Assembly (NCBI RefSeq): GCF_041820985.1
Contig: NZ_JBGUAU010000007.1
Span: 124,001-188,000, forward strand
Direction: 5' to 3'
DNA from: Evansella sp041820985
GTDB taxonomy: Bacteria; Bacillota; Bacilli; Bacillales; Salisediminibacteriaceae
DNA length: 64,000 nt
Part shown: piece after piece, positions 51,151 to 57,572 of the stretch
Layout: each line of letters opens with the position of its first letter
How positions within the stretch are numbered: position 1 is the stretch's first letter
Made by a program: the position numbers and the translations under genes
Notes under the pieces: model-generated
Database searches by the model: none
What the model saw: the letters and a program-made list of their open reading frames with translations, nothing else
Told to the model about the DNA's origin: nothing

Positions 51151-52029
51151 ATGAAAAAGATCATGCTTATTATTTTAACTACTTTATTTTTATTAATAGC
51201 TGCTTGTGCTAATAATACAGAAAACACCCAAAATGATGGTGATATTGTTGTAGAAACAAGTGCTGGTGATATTACCGAATCTGAATTTGTACAATCTTTA
51301 AAAGATCAGTATGGGGAACGAGTATTGGCCGAATTAGTAGAAGTTAAAATTATGAAAAATGAAGCAAGTGAACTAGGAATCTCAGAAGAAGATATAGATG
51401 CTGAAATTGAAGAATTAAAAGAAACTTTAGGTGTTTCTAATGACGAGGAATTTGATATGTTCCTTCAAATGCAACAAATTCAAGGGGAACAGGAGTTAAG
51501 AAATCGTCTTATTGTTCAACTAGTTTTACAGGAGCTAGTCGGCTTTGATGGTGAGGTTTCTGAAGAACAATTACAGGAAGAGTATGATCGTGGTGAAGAG
51601 GTACAAGCTAGACATATTCTTGTAGCTGATGAAGAAACAGCACTAGATATTTATGCACAATTACAAGATGGTGAAGATTTTGAAGTCTTGGCAGAGAACC
51701 ATTCAACTGATCCAGGTTCTGGACAAGCAGGCGGGGATCTTGGATTTTTCTCAAGAGGTTCAATGGTTCCACCGTTTGAAGAAGCGGCTTTTTCTCTGGA
51801 AATAGGTGAAATTAGCGAGCCAGTTCGCTCTCAACATGGATATCATATTATTGAAGTAACAGACCGAAATGCTTTTGAAGATGATTTTGAGGAAGTACGT
51901 GACCAATTACGTGGTGCAATCCACGACAGAATGTACTATCGAATGGGCGAAGCACAACAAGAATTATTCAAGAATGTAGAAGTTAATGTTCTTGATGAGC
52001 AGTTCTCTTTACCTGTATATAATCAATAA
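51151..52029 (+). CDS. prsA: Foldase lipoprotein PrsA (parvulin-type PPIase)
   Basis: Membrane-anchored extracytoplasmic peptidyl-prolyl isomerase that helps secreted proteins and penicillin-binding proteins fold. The 292-residue protein has a lipoprotein signal with lipobox IAAC (Cys 19) and an N-terminal chaperone part (SEFVQSLKDQYGERVLAEL). The parvulin domain lies near 150-245 with QARHILVADEE, GGDLGFFSRGSMVPPFEEA and SQHGYHIIEVTD. The start at the ATG at 51151 has GGAG 8 bases before it; a GTG three codons earlier is too close. It lies between hpr and yhaM as in B. subtilis. Confidence 0.96.
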   Translation: MKKIMLIILTTLFLLIAACANNTENTQNDGDIVVETSAGDITESEFVQSLKDQYGERVLAELVEVKIMKNEASELGISEEDIDAEIEELKETLGVSNDEEFDMFLQMQQIQGEQELRNRLIVQLVLQELVGFDGEVSEEQLQEEYDRGEEVQARHILVADEETALDIYAQLQDGEDFEVLAENHSTDPGSGQAGGDLGFFSRGSMVPPFEEAAFSLEIGEISEPVRSQHGYHIIEVTDRNAFEDDFEEVRDQLRGAIHDRMYYRMGEAQQELFKNVEVNVLDEQFSLPVYNQ

Positions 52030-52058
52030 GCTTTCATCGTTAAACCAAATTCCATTAA

Positions 52059-52190
52059 GAAAAGCGCAAGGCGCCCTCTCAGAACCGAAATGCAAATGTT
52101 CTGGACGATAAAAAGTGCTTTTTACTTTTTAATCGGCCAGGTTATTTGACACGAGGTCCTGGCGCCTGGAGCTAGACACCTTTCTAAGTT
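52059..52190 (+). repeat. Interspersed repeat family A, copy A6 (short form)
   Basis: Nearly identical to copy A5 over about 130 bases, including CTTTCTAAGTTCAAAAATT at the right. Differences include one base in the CAGAACC arm, which breaks one pair with GGTCCTG, and GGCCAGG in place of GGCCTGG, which improves the inner hairpin with CTGG. Confidence 0.92.
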
Positions 52191-52224
52191 CAAAAATTTT
52201 TATAAATTCTTATCTTTTAATAAA

Positions 52225-52270
52225 GGGTGTGTTCCAAGACAGAATTTTGCTTGGGACACACCTTTTTTTT
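52225..52270. terminator. Terminator of prsA
   Basis: GGTGTGTTCCAAG and CTTGGGACACACC (52226-52238 and 52250-52262) form a 13-bp stem with one wobble, followed by eight T residues. It lies after repeat A6, about 195 bases beyond the prsA stop. Confidence 0.85.
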
Positions 52271-52389
52271 CAACCGTTATTTTCGTGATCATGAAAACTT
52301 GCTAGGCGACATGACGCCTTTGCCCATAGGAAAGGGAGTGGGTAATAGATAATGGAATACTTAACAACAATTACGAGGGTAGATACTTA

Positions 52390-52671
52390 TTAATTTTGAT
52401 CAGTCAAAACAGACTTTGATGTGTTTCTTTCCTTGAAACGTGTCAAAAACCGTTCTCCTTCTTCTTCAATCAGTTTATGTTCCTTTCTTTTCTCTTCAAT
52501 TAATGAATAAACAAACATCACTGCACTAAATAATATCCCCAAATAAATGACATACACCCACCACGGAGCAGATACAACCATACCTCCAACAGATGTTAGG
52601 GAAAGTAATCGTACTACAAATGCAAGAAACAGAACACCAATAAGCGAAAAAATAATGGTAATTGGATTCAT
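52390..52671 (-). CDS. yhaL: YhaL-like sporulation membrane protein
   Basis: A 93-residue protein with two membrane segments (ITIIFSLIGVLFLAFVV and WWVYVIYLGILFSAVMFVY) and a charged tail (EEKRKEHKLIEEEGERFLTRFKE). The APWWVYVIYLGILFS and EEEGERFL parts resemble YhaL, a small protein required for efficient sporulation in B. subtilis that lies between prsA and yhaM there. The start at the ATG at 52671 has AAAGGAGATAACA before it; the longer frame does not. The assignment is by resemblance and position. Confidence 0.72.
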   Translation of the reverse strand: MNPITIIFSLIGVLFLAFVVRLLSLTSVGGMVVSAPWWVYVIYLGILFSAVMFVYSLIEEKRKEHKLIEEEGERFLTRFKERNTSKSVLTDQN

Positions 52672-52818
52672 TGTTATCTCCTTTTCTATTAAAGTTTCTA
52701 TCAAAAATTAGTAACTACTCTATCTTTACTATGAAATATTCAAAATTATGATAGAAAGTTTTAAAGTTTTTAGAAATGGGAAAAGAAAATATAACTACTT
52801 TACATAGGAGGATTACAA

Positions 52819-53118
52819 ATGCAGAAAAAGCTTGGAGAAATGTCCTATGAAGAAATTCAGCAATCGTTAGTTGAGTATACAATGAATACAATAGAAAGCA
52901 AGACAATAACACCGTTAATATATTTTCCAATAGTACATGAAAGAGTAGAGATATTTTTAATTGCTTACTGGAGAGATATATTTGAGCAATGTAAATCAAT
53001 GACATGGCGTGAGTGGTTAAAATCAGAGTGTTTTGAACTCTATAAAAATGAAGTGCGTGTAGATGTATTAGAAGAGGTAGAAAAGATAGAAAGTAGCGAA
53101 AATAGGTTGATGACGTAA
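52819..53118 (+). CDS. Unrecognised 99-residue protein
   Basis: Starts MQKKLGEMSYEEIQQSLVEY behind GGAGGATTACAA, a good ribosome binding site. It is mostly helical and acidic with a central aromatic stretch (PLIYFPIVHERVEIFLIAYWRDIFEQCKSM, here described as two parts around residue 45) and a Trp-rich motif WREWLKSECF. No signal peptide or membrane segment is clear. It stands alone on the plus strand between yhaL and yhaM. It could be a small regulator or phage-derived remnant; I do not recognise it. Confidence 0.6.
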   Translation: MQKKLGEMSYEEIQQSLVEYTMNTIESKTITPLIYFPIVHERVEIFLIAYWRDIFEQCKSMTWREWLKSECFELYKNEVRVDVLEEVEKIESSENRLMT

Positions 53119-53123
53119 GAAAG

Positions 53124-53395
53124 AAAAGCGCAAGGCGCCCTAATTCCGTCTAAAAGCAGCCCACGTCCTGTGGGCCGGCATCATGTTGACATCCTGTATC
53201 CCGGCGAAGTGCAAATGTTCTGGACGATAAAAAGTCCTTATTACTTTTAATCGGGCAGGTTATTTGACCCTCGAGCGAAGAACTGCCTGAATAGGCTCCT
53301 ATGCAGCTTTGCGAACGAGTTTACCGAGGATCAAGTAGGCACTGGAGTTGGACTTCTACCCATGACACAACTAGTTATCCACTGGTCTAAAAATA
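53124..53395 (+). repeat. Interspersed repeat family A, copy A7 (long composite form)
   Basis: Begins GAAAAGCGCAAGGCGCCC and AATTCCGTCTAAAA (shared with A2). It continues through a GC-rich insert with CCCAC/GTGGG arms, the common core GCAAATGTTCTGGACGATA and AATCGGGCAGGTTATTTGACC. The long tail GAGCGAAGAACTGCCTG to CATGACACAACTAGTTAT is shared with A3. It is the longest copy, about 270 bases. Confidence 0.88.
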
Positions 53396-53409
53396 TAGTT
53401 TCTTGCTTA

Positions 53410-53459
53410 ACAAACAAAAGCTGAGAAGGATTGATTCCTTTGCTCAGCTTTTGTTTGTA
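53410..53459. terminator. Strong bidirectional terminator before yhaM
   Basis: ACAAACAAAAGCTGAG and CTCAGCTTTTGTTTGT form a perfect 16-bp stem (53410-53425 and 53443-53458). It can end the 99-residue gene on the plus strand and yhaM on the minus strand. Confidence 0.88.
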
Positions 53460-53738
53460 CATCCTGAAATTATGTGATATCAAGATGACTTAAACTATTT
53501 ACTTTTAATAACCTTGTCGAATTGTATTCCATTCAGTATGTTCGCATTCCACCCAAGGGCACACATGTGCGACATCCGTTCATTCTTCACGGTGTTTTCT
53601 TTGCTGTGGGGAACTGGAAAGCCTCCTGATCAAGAGAGCGATGATCTGTTATTTTTCCATTTAAACCAAAGTAGCAAAAACAAAACCAATTCAAAGACCG
53701 TATAATGCAGAAAGTCCCAAAAGGTTCTCCCTTTCTCC
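53460..53738. other. Gene-poor region downstream of yhaM with a family B fragment
   Basis: At about 53500-53535 TAACCTTGTCGAATTGTATT followed by CCATTC resembles the family B core TAACTTTGTTGGTTGTATT and CCATTTG. A 60-codon minus-strand frame (53630-53812) overlaps the yhaM end but has no start signal. Nothing else is recognised. Confidence 0.4.
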
Positions 53739-54698
53739 CTAAATATCAATCGGGGGTTCGTGAAAGGTTGGCTTATAGAACGATCTGTTATCCATTGCAA
53801 ATACTCGTTCACTAAATTCCCCTGGTGGAACCCTCTCCAGTGCTCGGTCCATCATGTTCATTTTAGCATCTATATTATCAATCATATGAAGAATTTCAGC
53901 TTCACGAACTACAGGAACTTTCGGACTACCCCACTCGCCTTTGCCATGATGACTTAAAACTAAATGCTGGAGTATAAGTACTTCCTCGCTATCAATTTCT
54001 AATTCCTTCGCAGCCTCTTGTATTTCGGTAACAATAATAGAGATATGTCCTAGTAGATTGCCCTCCAATGTGTATTTTGCTACAATCGGCCCTGCTAGTT
54101 CCCTAACTTTCCCTAAGTCGTGAAGTATGACACCTGCATACAATAAGTCCTTATCTAAAGATGGATATAAAGTGGTAATGCTCTTTGCAAGCTCCAACAT
54201 AGAAACAACATGATACGCTAAACCTGAAACATACTCATGGTGATTTTTGGTAGCAGCAGGAGATTCTAAGAAAGCTTGTTGATGTTTTTTTAACAAGTGC
54301 CGAGTAATTCTTTGAATTTTTGCATTTTCCATTTCAAAAATATATTGAGTAACCCTCTCTAGCATTTCGCTAGGATCTAAAGGTGCTGTAGGTAAGTAGT
54401 CTGCAAGTTTTACTTGATCCATACTAGTCGTAGGGCGAATTGCCTTAATTTTCAGTTGTCGCATCCCTCGAAAATCTTGTATTTCTCCTTGAACATGTAC
54501 AATGGAAGAACTAACAAATGTATTCTCATCATCTGGGGAAATACTCCAAAGTTTCGCCTCTATTTCACCAGTTTGATCTGACATGTGTAATGTCAAAAAC
54601 GGCTTGCCATTACTAGCAGTTCCTTTCTTTGCATTCTTTATTAGTAAGTACAATTCAATGTTGTCTCCTATTTGATACTGGTTAATACCCTTCTTCAT
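53739..54698 (-). CDS. yhaM: 3'-5' exoribonuclease YhaM
   Basis: Manganese-dependent exonuclease that trims single-stranded RNA and DNA. The 319-residue protein has an N-terminal OB domain (LTLHMSDQTGEIEAKLWSI near 40) and an HD domain with the metal ligands in NHHEYVSGLAYHVVSML (near 160) and VILHDLGKV (near 195). LVLSHHGKGEWGSP and IDNIDAKMNMMD follow. The start MKKGINQYQIGD (ATG 54698) has GGAGGG about 7 bases before it. It is separated from yhaN here by cssRS and a GbsR-type gene, whereas in B. subtilis yhaM and yhaN are neighbours. Confidence 0.95.
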   Translation of the reverse strand: MKKGINQYQIGDNIELYLLIKNAKKGTASNGKPFLTLHMSDQTGEIEAKLWSISPDDENTFVSSSIVHVQGEIQDFRGMRQLKIKAIRPTTSMDQVKLADYLPTAPLDPSEMLERVTQYIFEMENAKIQRITRHLLKKHQQAFLESPAATKNHHEYVSGLAYHVVSMLELAKSITTLYPSLDKDLLYAGVILHDLGKVRELAGPIVAKYTLEGNLLGHISIIVTEIQEAAKELEIDSEEVLILQHLVLSHHGKGEWGSPKVPVVREAEILHMIDNIDAKMNMMDRALERVPPGEFSERVFAMDNRSFYKPTFHEPPIDI

Positions 54699-54798
54699 CA
54701 TTTTTCCCTCCATAGACACCTTTTCTAACTCTAGTATAGCATAGTGGAACTTTACATTTGTTGCTGCATAATTCTCAACAATTTATGAGATATCCTAC

Positions 54799-56148
54799 TT
54801 ATTTTCTCTCTATTACAGGTAAAACAATCGTAAAACGAACCCCATCTTCCTCGTTAACAACAGTTGGATAACCTCCATGCAGTTCACTAATACGTTTCAC
54901 AATAGCTAGTCCTAAACCAAATTGTCCTTTATTTCCTTTTCGAAACGGAGTGAAAATATCATCAATTTCATCTTCTAAAATTTGCTCACCGTTGTTCACT
55001 ACCGTTATCGTAACATCCTTCTCTTTCTGTTCAGCAATGATCTCAATTTTACTTGTAGTGTATCGGAGTGCATTGTCTACTAAATTCTCTAGTAAAACAC
55101 TTAATAGTTCTTTATCACCGTATATTGGTATATGATCCCCATCTACAGTAATTTTCACATCATCTCGATGTAGTCGAAAGCGTTGTTCTATTTCATATGC
55201 AATTGATCCAAAGAGAAAGGTTTCTTCCATCATTGGTTCCTCTTTAAACGAATCTAGCTTTGTATAATAGAGCATGTCCTTTACTCTTTTTTCCATACGA
55301 TTAGATTCCTGGATAATAACGTCCATCGTTTTATCCAAATTATCCTTAGGTAATATTCCATCTTTTACACTCTTTGCATAACTTTTAATAACCATAATAG
55401 GAGTTTTTAGTTCATGGGATGCATGCTGTATAAATGTTTTTTGAGCACTATCATATCGAATCAGGTTTTGTCTCATTTTCTCAAATTGATTTGAGAGCTT
55501 TTCAAAATCCTCATCTCCCTCCCAATAAAAAGGCTCTTTATAGTTACGCTTCGAGATTTGCTCAAAGTGATTCCCTAAGCTTGTTAACGGTTGTGTTAAA
55601 TAATATTTAAGCCAAAATGCAGGTACTAAGCTCAGTAGACCAGCCATTACCATAATATAAGAAAGTCTCCCCCACAGGCGATTAACCATTTGATCTCGAT
55701 ATGTATCCCACATGAATGAAATGATATAAGCGTCACTATCAGTGGTATTAACCTTATACACGACATAAAATAGGGTTGCTTCATTATATGTCAATTCATA
55801 TCGACCTCGAGTTACCATTTGACTATAAGCTCTTTCACCCATTTCTCGTAAAACATCATTGGGAACTGGATCACCTTCTAACCTTCCAAATTGGTTAATA
55901 AGAATAAAATGACCAACAGATCTTTCCGCTTCTCTTCTCTCAATAAAGTCTAATTCTGATTTAGGAATAAACTGTTCCCCATAAGGATCAGCATACCTCG
56001 CTTGTTCTTGCTCAATTATTCGATACGTTTCCTCCGTTAAAGTACTTTTTAAAGAAATTGGGTAAATTACTCCAACAAGTAGACCGATCATCAAAATAAT
56101 TGCAATAAAGGAAAACCAAATTCGTTGCGTTAAGTTCATTTTTATCAT
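54799..56148 (-). CDS. cssS: Sensor histidine kinase CssS (secretion and heat stress)
   Basis: Membrane kinase of the CssRS system, which senses misfolded proteins outside the membrane and induces the quality-control proteases HtrA and HtrB. The 449-residue protein has membrane segments at about 11-33 and 163-183 around an extracytoplasmic domain. A HAMP region is followed by the phospho-accepting His 245 in IQHASHELKTPIMVIKSYA, and an ATPase domain with GLGLAIVKRISELHGG. The pattern SYAKSVKDGILPKDNLD and the domain before the H-box follow B. subtilis CssS closely. Its ATG overlaps the cssR stop by four bases. Confidence 0.82.
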   Translation of the reverse strand: MIKMNLTQRIWFSFIAIILMIGLLVGVIYPISLKSTLTEETYRIIEQEQARYADPYGEQFIPKSELDFIERREAERSVGHFILINQFGRLEGDPVPNDVLREMGERAYSQMVTRGRYELTYNEATLFYVVYKVNTTDSDAYIISFMWDTYRDQMVNRLWGRLSYIMVMAGLLSLVPAFWLKYYLTQPLTSLGNHFEQISKRNYKEPFYWEGDEDFEKLSNQFEKMRQNLIRYDSAQKTFIQHASHELKTPIMVIKSYAKSVKDGILPKDNLDKTMDVIIQESNRMEKRVKDMLYYTKLDSFKEEPMMEETFLFGSIAYEIEQRFRLHRDDVKITVDGDHIPIYGDKELLSVLLENLVDNALRYTTSKIEIIAEQKEKDVTITVVNNGEQILEDEIDDIFTPFRKGNKGQFGLGLAIVKRISELHGGYPTVVNEEDGVRFTIVLPVIERK

Positions 56149-56819
56149 GAAGTTAAAACCCTATATCCAAAGCCATAAAGAGTCTCAAGATGAATTCTAG
56201 GTAACTTTTTTCTAACTCTTCTAACAACATCATCCACTGCTCGTTCTGAACCAAAATAGTCGCTTCCCCAAACATATTCAATTATCTCTTCTCTTGATAA
56301 CGCCTTTCCAATATTCGATGTTAGAAGAATCACTAAATCTAGTTCTTTTGTTGTTAATTCAATTGCTTCATTTCCATCTATTACCGTTCTACCTTTTGGA
56401 TCCACTTTATATCCATTAAGTTCGATGCTTTCTACTTCCTGCTGTTCCTGAGAATAAATTCGTTGTAGCAATTTTTTCGACCTTATTACTAATTCCTCCG
56501 GTAAAAACGGCTTCGCTAGATAGTCATCACTACCAAGTTCTAATCCCAGGACTCGATCTAAATCCTTATCTCTTGCTGATATGAAAATGACTGGAGTATC
56601 GGCTTTTGCTTTTATTGCTTTTAACAATTGATAACCGTCCATCCCCGGTAACATTATATCTAGAATCCATAGATGTGGAGGAGACTCAATGTGTTCAGAA
56701 GCTACTTTCCCATCAGTAAAATGAGTAACTTCCCACCCCTCTTTTTTCATATATGCTTCTATAACCTCACCAAGGTTTTGCTCATCTTCTACTAAGTAAA
56801 TTTGGAAAGAATTCTTCAT
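56145..56819 (-). CDS. cssR: Response regulator CssR (OmpR family)
   Basis: DNA-binding partner of CssS. In the 224-residue protein the receiver domain has acceptor Asp 54 in LWILDIMLPGMDGY and Lys 103 in LAKPFLPEEL. PVIFISARDKDLDRVLGLELGSDDY is nearly the B. subtilis CssR sequence, here given in two overlapping pieces. The C-terminal winged helix ends VDDVVRRVRKKLPRIHLETLYGFGYR. A sigma-A-like promoter is seen at 56861-56888. It is followed by cssS with a four-base overlap. Confidence 0.85.
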   Translation of the reverse strand: MKNSFQIYLVEDEQNLGEVIEAYMKKEGWEVTHFTDGKVASEHIESPPHLWILDIMLPGMDGYQLLKAIKAKADTPVIFISARDKDLDRVLGLELGSDDYLAKPFLPEELVIRSKKLLQRIYSQEQQEVESIELNGYKVDPKGRTVIDGNEAIELTTKELDLVILLTSNIGKALSREEIIEYVWGSDYFGSERAVDDVVRRVRKKLPRIHLETLYGFGYRVLTS

Positions 56820-56860
56820 CTATTATCATCCTTTTAACAGTTTCTTTTGTCTCATATTTT

Positions 56861-56888
56861 AATATAAATAGCGTCTAAAAGAAATCAA
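56861..56888 (-). promoter_or_regulatory. Possible sigma-A promoter of cssRS
   Basis: On the minus strand TTGATT (complement of 56883-56888) and TATATT (complement of 56861-56866) are 16 bases apart, about 40 bases before the cssR start. Moderate match. Confidence 0.5.
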
Positions 56889-56899
56889 TATCAATATAG

Positions 56900-56933
56900 A
56901 AAAAAACAGTCCTTCCTATTAAAGAACTGTCCA
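56900..56933 (-). terminator. Terminator of the GbsR-type gene
   Basis: On the minus strand ACAGTTCTT and AAGGACTGT pair with one mismatch around TAATAGG, followed by six or more T residues; it begins 8 bases after the stop codon. Confidence 0.78.
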
Positions 56934-56939
56934 AATCAA

Positions 56940-57491
56940 CTAATCTTCTTCCCTATTCCGTAAATATTTTGGAACTATTTCATATATTTTCCCCGTCTCT
57001 ACTGCATCAACAAACTGCAGAAGCCATTTATAGTAATGGAGAGCATAATCCAATCGTTCTAAGTCATCATAAATCAGACGCTTTAGTTCCTCATCCTTCG
57101 AATTGCTAAGTACTGCTTCTAATTCATCAATTGCTTCGTTCGCTTCTTCAATATTTGTTTCTGTTGCCTTTTTCCATTGTCTGGAGAAAAGAGCAGTAAA
57201 TGATTTATACCAATCCTCTTCTACTTGATATAGATCCTTTCTAACACCTCGGCGAAACACAGGTTCTACCATCTTCATGTCTGATAATGTTCGAACTCCC
57301 GTACTCATACTTGTCTTACTCATAGCTAACTCTTCTCTCATATCATCTAATGTCATAGGTCCATTGGAAAAATAAAGAGCACCGTAAAGTCTACCAATGG
57401 ACGGAGTTATTCCATATAATGTCATGTTTTTTGCAATACTTTGAATAAAACGATCTTTCGTTTCTTCATATTTCTGCCAATTTTTATCCAA
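56940..57491 (-). CDS. GbsR/OpcR-type transcriptional regulator
   Basis: A 183-residue winged-helix repressor of the GbsR group, which in B. subtilis controls choline uptake and glycine betaine synthesis. IAKNMTLYGITPSIGRLYGALYF and EELAMSKTSMSTGVRTLSDMKMVE (recognition helix near 60-80) are the family signature. RRGVRKDLYQVEEDWYKSF follows. The start is a TTG at 57491 because GGAGG lies 8 bases upstream; an ATG further up lies before that site. No choline or betaine gene is in the window, so its targets are elsewhere. A 15-base palindrome (57558-57572) lies upstream. Confidence 0.85.
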   Translation of the reverse strand: MDKNWQKYEETKDRFIQSIAKNMTLYGITPSIGRLYGALYFSNGPMTLDDMREELAMSKTSMSTGVRTLSDMKMVEPVFRRGVRKDLYQVEEDWYKSFTALFSRQWKKATETNIEEANEAIDELEAVLSNSKDEELKRLIYDDLERLDYALHYYKWLLQFVDAVETGKIYEIVPKYLRNREED

Positions 57492-57557
57492 CGATAAAAC
57501 CTCCATGTGCAACTATCTAAGACAATTTTACCAAAATAGAAAAGAAATAAAAAGTTG

Positions 57558-57572
57558 TATAATCTTTATACA
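57558..57572. promoter_or_regulatory. Palindrome upstream of the GbsR-type gene
   Basis: GTATAA-TCT-TTATAC is a perfect 6-bp inverted repeat with a 3-base centre. It overlaps the yhaN stop codon and lies about 70 bases before the GbsR-type start, a plausible place for an autoregulatory operator. Confidence 0.35.

Larger units (their letters stand above)
52030..52389. other. Convergent gap prsA-yhaL with repeats A6 and a family B remnant
   Basis: Holds repeat A6 (52059-52190), the prsA terminator (52225-52270), and at about 52300-52380 a remnant of family B (CCCATAGGAAAGGGAGTGGG, then AATGGAATACTTAACAAC), which parallels CCCTAGGAAAGCGAGTAGG and AATGGAATACAACCAACAA at 61910-61950. No gene is seen. 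Confidence 0.55.

Noticed and set aside
53630..53812. 60-codon minus-strand frame with a hydrophobic end, overlapping the 3' end of yhaM
   Set aside because: Its first half is yhaM sequence in another frame. No start codon with a ribosome binding site exists after the yhaM stop, although the tail resembles a membrane segment.
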